Positions 23,528 to 27,663 of a DNA stretch of 27,663 bases are shown in pieces. How positions within the stretch are numbered: the stretch's first letter is position 1; each line of letters opens with the position of its first letter. The notes under the pieces were generated by a model. The model was not told where the DNA came from, searched no databases, and saw only the letters and a program-made list of their open reading frames with translations. Made by a program: the position numbers and the translations under genes. The DNA comes from CAXPZW01 sp964221845 (lineage in GTDB: Bacteria; Bacteroidota; Bacteroidia; Flavobacteriales_D; Sanyastnellaceae): contig CAXPZW010000053.1 of NCBI GenBank assembly GCA_964221845.1, positions 1 to 27,663 of the forward strand, read 5' to 3'.

Positions 23528-23535
23528 CGAAAATA
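23528..23535 (-). promoter_or_regulatory. Candidate -7 element TATTTTCG, 5 nt from ATG
   Basis: One mismatch from TAnnTTTG, with TTG 16 nt upstream; it would give a near-leaderless transcript for the hydratase. Confidence 0.4.
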
Positions 23536-23576
23536 GCGAATAGTGGAAGTGCAAGCGTTTAGTGCAAGGGGGAGTT

Positions 23577-23597
23577 AAAAGTGAAAAGTGAAGAGTG
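23577..23597 (+). repeat. Three tandem 7-bp units (AAAAGTG)
   Basis: AAAAGTG, AAAAGTG, AAGAGTG in direct tandem just before the small open frame. Too short to call functional. Confidence 0.4.
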
Positions 23598-23764
23598 GCT
23601 ATTTGCAGGTGGGGGCTGCGGGAGGATTGCATGTGTTGTTCGGGGGGGCAGTAGGGGTAGCGTTCATGTACAAGCTCAACGTGGCGAACCATGAGCTCAA
23701 GTTGACCGCCTACAAATGGGCGCGGTATGCGGGTTGGTTGGTGTTGGTGGTAGGGCGAACTTAG
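23588..23764 (+). CDS. Possible small membrane protein or gene remnant
   Basis: A 58-codon frame from a GTG (MKSGYLQVGAAGGLHVLFGG) to a TAG at 23762-23764. Residues ~8-29 are hydrophobic and Gly-rich, followed by an amphipathic MYKLNVANHELKLTAYKW and a second hydrophobic stretch WARYAGWLVLVVG: two membrane passes in a small protein. The composition resembles a real membrane protein, but there is no ATG before an internal Met at codon 29 and no family I recognise. It could be a genuine small protein, the degraded end of a larger one, or chance. Confidence 0.28.
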   Translation: MKSGYLQVGAAGGLHVLFGGAVGVAFMYKLNVANHELKLTAYKWARYAGWLVLVVGRT

Positions 23765-23871
23765 CCACGAGCGAAATGCTCAGGTTGGTAGGCGGGGGCG
23801 GGCGCCCACCAAGGTAAGCTGGGGGCGAGGTTGAAGCTCCAAATTCCGATCTTGCGCCGCAATCCTCCCGC

Positions 23872-25623
23872 ATGCGCTTCTTCCACAACATGTTCACGCT
23901 TGACGTCCGCTCCCTCGCTCTGCTGCGCGTGGGAACTGCGGCAGTGCTGATCTTGGATTTGGTGCAGCGCTGGTCAGACTTGGCCGCGCACTACTCGGAT
24001 GCGGGGATTCTCCCGCGGCAAGCCCTGTTGAAATTCTACGGCAGCTTTCACTTGACCATCCACACCTTAAGCGGTGAGGCGGGCATTGTAGGGGTGTTGT
24101 TTGCCGTGCAGCTCGTGTTTGCAGTGATGTTGCTGGTGGGGTGGCGCACGCGCTTGGCCACCATTGTGAGCTGGGCGCTGCTCGTGTCTTTACAAAACCG
24201 CAATCCGGCTATTTGCTATGGGGGCGATTCGGTGATGCGCATGCTGCTGTTTTGGGGCATGTTCCTGCCTTGGGGGCTGCGCTTTGCGGTGGACGCCGGG
24301 CGACTGAAGGTGCAGGAGTTGGGCACCCGTGCGCGGCACCTAGGAACCATAGGTTATGTGCTTCAGGTTGCGTTGATCTACTGGAGTGCCACCCTGCTCA
24401 AGAACGGCGCGGAGTGGATCACAGACTTTTCAGCGGTTTACTATGCGCTGGCGTTGGACGAGTTGAAATCCCCCTTCACCGATTGGCTCTACAACAAGCC
24501 GCCTTGGGTGCACCAATCCCTGACCATTGGTACGCTGGTTTGGGAAGGGTTGGGGCCGTTCCTACTGCTGCTGCCTTGGTGGCGGACGCGTTTGATCGGG
24601 GTGTTGGGCTTCTTGGCGTTGCACATTGGCTTTGGGCTGTTTATGCGACTGGGGATCTTCCCCTACATCTCCTGCGTGTGTGTGCTTGGCTTTTTACCCG
24701 CAGAGTTTTGGGACCGACTGGCGGAGCGTACGGCACGTAAATCCTTGCCTACCGCGACATTGTTTGTGGACGGCACCTGCGGCTTTTGCCAACGTGCAGT
24801 AGCTGCTTTGCAGAGTTTGTTGGTGTGGAGTGGGCTAGAAGTGGTGCATGCCCAAACCGACGCCCAAGCCAGCGAGCACATGAACACCGCTCGCAGCTGG
24901 GTGGTGCGTGTGGAGGACACCTGGTTCACTGGGTATGATGTGTTTCCTGCGCTCGTGCGACGTAGCCGCTTGTGGTGGTGGAGTTGGAAACTGTGGTCCG
25001 CTATCAAGCCGATTGGAAAACGCGTATACCGGTTCGTGGCCAACCGCCGCGACCGCATGCGGGGCTTGTCGGTGCCGCGCGGTTTGCAAGGTGCGCGCAT
25101 GTACACCCACAGCACGTTTGTAGCCATGCTGTGTATGGCCTCTTTGGTGTATGTGGTGTTTGTGAACGTGGTCAGCGTCAGCCAAGAACGGTTGCAGATT
25201 CCGCAGCAGGCCAACCAAGTAGGGCAGGTGTTCAAGATCGTGCAGAACTGGAGCATGTTTGCGCCGTACCCCTACAAATCCGACGGGTGGTACATCATCG
25301 ACGGACGATTGAACGACGGCACTTCGCTGGATTTGATGACGGGCCTGCCCATTACCGAGGAGAAGCCCGCGCGGGTATCAGCCATGTTCAAGAACACGCG
25401 CTGGAGCAAGTACTACCGCAGTCTGCGCAAGGGCAACCACAAAAAGCTGTTGCCCTATTGGCGCCGCTACTTTGTCAACACCTGGAACGCCGATCGGCCT
25501 GAAAAGGAGCACATTGATGCGTTCAACTTGGTGTTCATGCATGAGCGTACCCGTTCCGACTACCAAACCCCTGTGATTCGCAGCCGGGTGATCTACCGTT
25601 ACCGGTCTTCCAAGGCGGAGTAA
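23872..25623 (+). CDS. HTTM-domain membrane protein fused to DCC thiol-redox domain
   Basis: 583 residues. Part 1 (~5-285) is an HTTM domain, the membrane fold of vitamin-K-dependent gamma-carboxylase: LDVRSLALLRVGTAAVLILD, HYSDAGILPR, ICYGGDSVMRMLLFWG, LIYWSATLLKNGAEW, and several further helices. Part 2 (~296-390) is a DCC/DUF393 domain with the redox motif LFVDGTCGFC (CxxC at 303-306) and a GYDVFPAL motif. Part 3 has another membrane helix (~414-435) and a soluble end beginning QNWSMFAPYP...DGWYIIDGRLNDG, typical of this family. The single K177 in LLKNGAEW seems to align with the catalytic lysine of human GGCX (VKKLDADW, from memory). The family's bacterial activity is mostly unknown. The next gene starts 35 bp downstream. 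Confidence 0.85.
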   Translation: MRFFHNMFTLDVRSLALLRVGTAAVLILDLVQRWSDLAAHYSDAGILPRQALLKFYGSFHLTIHTLSGEAGIVGVLFAVQLVFAVMLLVGWRTRLATIVSWALLVSLQNRNPAICYGGDSVMRMLLFWGMFLPWGLRFAVDAGRLKVQELGTRARHLGTIGYVLQVALIYWSATLLKNGAEWITDFSAVYYALALDELKSPFTDWLYNKPPWVHQSLTIGTLVWEGLGPFLLLLPWWRTRLIGVLGFLALHIGFGLFMRLGIFPYISCVCVLGFLPAEFWDRLAERTARKSLPTATLFVDGTCGFCQRAVAALQSLLVWSGLEVVHAQTDAQASEHMNTARSWVVRVEDTWFTGYDVFPALVRRSRLWWWSWKLWSAIKPIGKRVYRFVANRRDRMRGLSVPRGLQGARMYTHSTFVAMLCMASLVYVVFVNVVSVSQERLQIPQQANQVGQVFKIVQNWSMFAPYPYKSDGWYIIDGRLNDGTSLDLMTGLPITEEKPARVSAMFKNTRWSKYYRSLRKGNHKKLLPYWRRYFVNTWNADRPEKEHIDAFNLVFMHERTRSDYQTPVIRSRVIYRYRSSKAE

Positions 25624-25628
25624 AATGC

Positions 25629-25636
25629 TATTTTTG
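25629..25636 (+). promoter_or_regulatory. -7 element TATTTTTG
   Basis: Exact TAnnTTTG, 22 nt before the ATG of the Asp-repeat protein and just after the HTTM stop, so the downstream gene may have its own promoter. No matching TTG is seen at the usual spacing. Confidence 0.5.
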
Positions 25637-25658
25637 AAGTGCTGAAAAACGTCCGATT

Positions 25659-26738
25659 ATGAAACAAGTTTGGATTGCTGCTACCGGCGTGGCCGTAGCT
25701 TCTGCCCTGATCATCCCCAACATCGATTTCACCGAAACCGTACCCGTTACCATCGTGGCCGAAGCCCAAGGTGAACTCAGCGGCATTGCCGACATCAGCA
25801 TCGCCGACCTCGGCGAGCTGGGTGACATTAGTGATATTTCAGACATCTCCGCAGACCTATCGCTCGCCGATTTGGGCGACCTCTCAGACCTCTCAGACAT
25901 CGCCGATCTGGCAGCGGACCTCTCGCTTGCAGACCTCGGAGACCTTTCTGATTTGGGCGACTTGGCAGACCTTTCTGCCGACCTCTCCTTGGCCGACCTC
26001 GGAGAGCTCTCAGACATCTCGGATCTCTCGGACATCGAAGCCGACCTTTCCTTGGCCGACTTGGGCGACGCCTCTGTCCTCGCCGACCTCGCCGACCTTA
26101 CCGATCTCGCAGATCTGGGCGATCTTGCAGACGTAGGCAAAGACATTTCGGATATCACTGACCTCACCGGCATCGCAGACGTGGGTGACCTTGCCGACCT
26201 TGCCGACCTCAGCGACATCACCGACCTGACCGATCTAACCGGCATTGAGGACATCTCGGACATCTCCGACCTCTCGGACATGAGTGACATCGAGGACCTC
26301 TCGGACATCACCGATATGACCGACATGACCGATGGTGCAGACATCTCCGACATGAGTGACCTCAGCGACCTCTCGGACATGAGCGACATCAGCGATATGA
26401 GTGATATGAGCGACATGTCCGATATGGCTGATATTGGTGAAGTTGACGTCAACGTGACTGAGCTCAATGGCACCACCGAGCTGGACCTAAACGTGTTCCC
26501 CAACCCGTTTGCCCAAACCACCTCATTCAACTTCAACCTGGCCGAGGCCAACGACCGCGTGACCCTGCGCATCTTTGACGCCAACGGGAAATTCGTGGCT
26601 GTGCTCATGGACAAGGCGCTGCCCAGCGGCTCCTACGCGGTGACCTTCACTCCTAACAACTTGCCTTCTGGCGTGTACCTTTACACCCTCCAGCTCAGCG
26701 GCCAAGCGCCGATCACTGGACGTATGGTACGCCGCTAA
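25659..26738 (+). CDS. Secreted Asp-rich tripeptide-repeat protein with T9SS type A sorting domain
   Basis: 359 residues. An N-terminal hydrophobic signal (~5-20, WIAATGVAVASALIIP) is followed by a short linker, possibly cleaved near AEAQ (34-37). Residues ~43-262 are almost entirely x-Asp-(Leu/Ile/Met) triplets with x = Ser, Ala, Gly or Thr: I count about 62 Asp and 5 Glu against one Lys in 220 residues. Residues ~276-359 are a clear T9SS type A domain (LNVFPNPFAQTTSFNF, IFDANGKFV, LPSGVYLYTLQL), so the protein is exported and probably cell-attached. The early half uses Leu with Ala/Gly, the late half Met/Ile with Ser. I know no characterised family with this repeat; calcium binding, biomineral/ice contact or an acidic surface layer are possibilities only. 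Confidence 0.88.
   Translation: MKQVWIAATGVAVASALIIPNIDFTETVPVTIVAEAQGELSGIADISIADLGELGDISDISDISADLSLADLGDLSDLSDIADLAADLSLADLGDLSDLGDLADLSADLSLADLGELSDISDLSDIEADLSLADLGDASVLADLADLTDLADLGDLADVGKDISDITDLTGIADVGDLADLADLSDITDLTDLTGIEDISDISDLSDMSDIEDLSDITDMTDMTDGADISDMSDLSDLSDMSDISDMSDMSDMSDMADIGEVDVNVTELNGTTELDLNVFPNPFAQTTSFNFNLAEANDRVTLRIFDANGKFVAVLMDKALPSGSYAVTFTPNNLPSGVYLYTLQLSGQAPITGRMVRR
25785..26444 (+). repeat. Tripeptide x-D-(L/I/M) repeat array with 21-residue super-repeat
   Basis: Within the array ADLSLADLG recurs at residues 65, 86, 107 and 128, exactly every 21 residues (63 bp; units 25851-25913, 25914-25976, 25977-26039, 26040-26102). Each unit is mostly triplets interrupted by an SL dipeptide and one extra residue. 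Codons vary where the protein is constant: the first Asp-Leu-Ser-Leu is written GAC CTA TCG CTC, then GAC CTC TCG CTT, GAC CTC TCC TTG and GAC CTT TCC TTG. This points to selection on the protein rather than recent DNA duplication. The last part (~residues 200-260) changes to SDM/SDI units. Confidence 0.9.
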
Positions 26739-26758
26739 GGCCCAATCCGCGGAAAGGC

Positions 26759-27205
26759 ATGTCCGTAGACATTCGAAACAAAAAGGCCGAGTTCCGCTAC
26801 TTTCTCACCGACCGGTTCACGGCCGGCATCCAGCTGGTAGGTACCGAGATCAAGAGCATCCGGGGCAACAAAGCATCCATCGGGGAGGCCTATTGCCGCA
26901 TCCACAAGGGAGAGTTGTTCGTGTACAACATGTACATCGCTGAATACCACAACGGCGGGTACACCAACCACGAACCACGCCGCGCACGCAAGCTCCTGCT
27001 CAACAAACACGAGTTGCGCAAAATCGAGCGCAAACTGAAAGACGTGGGCCAAACTGTAGTGACCACACGTCTGTTCATCAATGAGAAAGGGTTGGCCAAG
27101 CTTGAGATTGCCATCGCCAAAGGCAAGAAGCTTGGTGACAAGCGCGATTCTCTGAAAGAGAAGGACCTCAAGCGCGAAGCCGATCGGGCAAGAGCGTACC
27201 GCTAG
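26759..27205 (+). CDS. smpB: SsrA-binding protein SmpB
   Basis: 148 residues, normal SmpB length. Starts MSVDIRNKKAEFRYFLTDRF, followed by the diagnostic VGTEIKSIRGNKASIGEAYC, GELFVYNMYIAEY, NHEPRRARKLLLNKHEL and the basic C-terminal tail with KKLGDKRDSLKEKDLKREAD, which enters the A site. It binds tmRNA (ssrA) and delivers it to stalled ribosomes for trans-translation. No ssrA gene is visible in the window. GGAAAGG lies immediately before the ATG. It follows the Asp-repeat gene by 20 bp and may share its transcript; the 3-nt gap to the convergent receptor leaves no room for a terminator. Confidence 0.96.
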   Translation: MSVDIRNKKAEFRYFLTDRFTAGIQLVGTEIKSIRGNKASIGEAYCRIHKGELFVYNMYIAEYHNGGYTNHEPRRARKLLLNKHELRKIERKLKDVGQTVVTTRLFINEKGLAKLEIAIAKGKKLGDKRDSLKEKDLKREADRARAYR

Positions 27206-27208
27206 GAC

Positions 27209-27663
27209 TTAGTCCACCTCCACTTCCATACCTCCGCCACGGCTAAACTTGCTCAGCTTCCAGTGGGCCCGCAGCATCACGTATTGGGTGAGCAGGTTGC
27301 TCTGGGTTTGCTGCACAAAGTTGGAGCCCACCGAACGGTTCACTTGGTTGTTTTGTCCCAAAATGTCACGCGCTTCCAGGCTCAGCCAAAAGCGTTGTCC
27401 TTCGCCAAAGTAGCGTTCCAGGCCTGCGTTGATGATGAGCTGATCGGGCGCCGCAAAATCGCCGTCCCACACGAAGTAATCGCCCCAGATTTCGAAGAAC
27501 CAATTGTCGCCAAGTTCCATGGCTACCTCTGCGTAGAGGTTGTGGTTGGTGAATTCCTGTGAGGCGTTGGTGTTGAGCGCGTAAGTTGTGGTGCCCACTT
27601 CAAGATTGTAGCCGAGGTCCCAGTCGAACCAATCGTCGTTGTAGATGCCAATGCCGCCGCCCA
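27209..27663 (-). CDS. Outer-membrane beta-barrel receptor, C-terminal fragment (runs off right edge)
   Basis: The last ~150 codons of a barrel protein; the frame is open through 27663, so the apparent start at 27598 is not real. Alternating aromatic strands (NWFFEIWGDYFVWDGDF), a FGEGQRFWLSLEARDILGQNNQVNR segment and the end LLTQYVMLRAHWKLSKF are typical of the C-terminus of OMP_b-brl_3/TonB-receptor-like proteins. After this last strand comes a short tail (SRGGGMEVEVD). It is probably a paralogue of the 4603-7002 receptor class; ligand unknown. Confidence 0.78.
   Translation of the reverse strand, partial: GGGIGIYNDDWFDWDLGYNLEVGTTTYALNTNASQEFTNHNLYAEVAMELGDNWFFEIWGDYFVWDGDFAAPDQLIINAGLERYFGEGQRFWLSLEARDILGQNNQVNRSVGSNFVQQTQSNLLTQYVMLRAHWKLSKFSRGGGMEVEVD

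Larger units (their letters stand above)
23523..23871. other. 349-bp divergent spacer with little annotated content
   Basis: It lies between the minus-strand hydratase and plus-strand HTTM gene. It holds a promoter-like box near 23528, a short AAAAGTG tandem repeat (23577-23597) and one small hydrophobic open frame (23588-23764). Between 23765 and 23871 I see nothing recognisable apart from G-rich sequence. No RNA gene is apparent. Confidence 0.4.

Noticed and set aside
25785..26444. Pentapeptide-repeat (A(D/N)Lxx) protein
   Set aside because: Only ADLSL-ADLGx fits five-residue spacing locally; the array as a whole has period 3 with 21-residue super-units.
25628..26614. A 328-codon minus-strand open frame, Ser/Met/Arg/Glu-rich
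   Set aside because: It is the complement of the Asp-repeat gene; repeated GAY-CTN/ATH codons give no stops in that antisense frame, and the product has no signal or domain. The plus-strand frame has signal peptide and T9SS domain.
1..27663. CRISPR array, prophage, insertion sequence or tRNA
   Set aside because: No spacer-separated direct repeats, transposase or integrase motifs, terminal inverted repeats, or tRNA-like T-loop sequences found on reading both strands of the spacers.

Overview
The window looks like chromosomal DNA of a Bacteroidota bacterium, most likely Flavobacteriales. The evidence is type IX secretion (T9SS) C-terminal domains of both type A and type B, several carboxypeptidase-like/TonB outer-membrane receptors, a flavobacterial-style zinc cluster, and repeated TAnnTTTG-type promoter elements in place of sigma70 boxes. 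The DNA is visibly GC-rich for this group. I see no insertion sequence, phage gene, CRISPR array, rRNA or tRNA. The ends cut an SdpI-like membrane protein (left) and an outer-membrane beta-barrel protein (right).

Layout. 1-4.5 kb: truncated SdpI-like gene, a DUF985 cupin, a large secreted protein with eleven 49-residue Cys-paired repeats and a gliding-motility-type C-terminal domain, and a small membrane protein. 4.6-9.4 kb: two outer-membrane receptors on the minus strand. 9.7-13.2 kb: a probable zinc-acquisition locus. A small acidic lipoprotein and a ZnuD-like receptor overlap on the minus strand, diverging from a Zur-like Fur-family regulator. Their 72-bp spacer holds three inverted repeats over a recognisable promoter. 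13.2-16.9 kb: secreted endonuclease/phosphatase-fold protein, PlsC acyltransferase, a lone ArsI/CadI-type C-As lyase homologue and an acyltransferase-like membrane protein. 16.9-20.4 kb: tightly coupled rsmE / small membrane protein / GH20 hexosaminidase lipoprotein. 20.4-23.5 kb: DinB/DUF1572 protein, DUF551 protein, single-domain response regulator, M48 protease, enoyl-CoA hydratase (PaaG-like). 23.9-27.7 kb: an HTTM (vitamin-K-carboxylase-like) protein fused to a DCC thiol-redox domain, then an Asp-rich tripeptide-repeat T9SS substrate, smpB and a truncated receptor.

The most unusual element is the 359-residue secreted protein at 25659-26738. About 220 residues are a run of x-Asp-Leu/Ile/Met tripeptides containing an exact 21-residue super-repeat. 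The units differ mostly at synonymous positions where the protein is constant. It lies 35 bp downstream of the HTTM-DCC fusion, which keeps a lysine that appears to align with the catalytic lysine of gamma-glutamyl carboxylase. A modifying-enzyme/acidic-substrate pair is a testable but speculative reading.

Other themes are very compact packing, with convergent genes overlapping or abutting at their stop codons, and promoter elements only 4-5 nt before several start codons, suggesting leaderless or nearly leaderless mRNAs.
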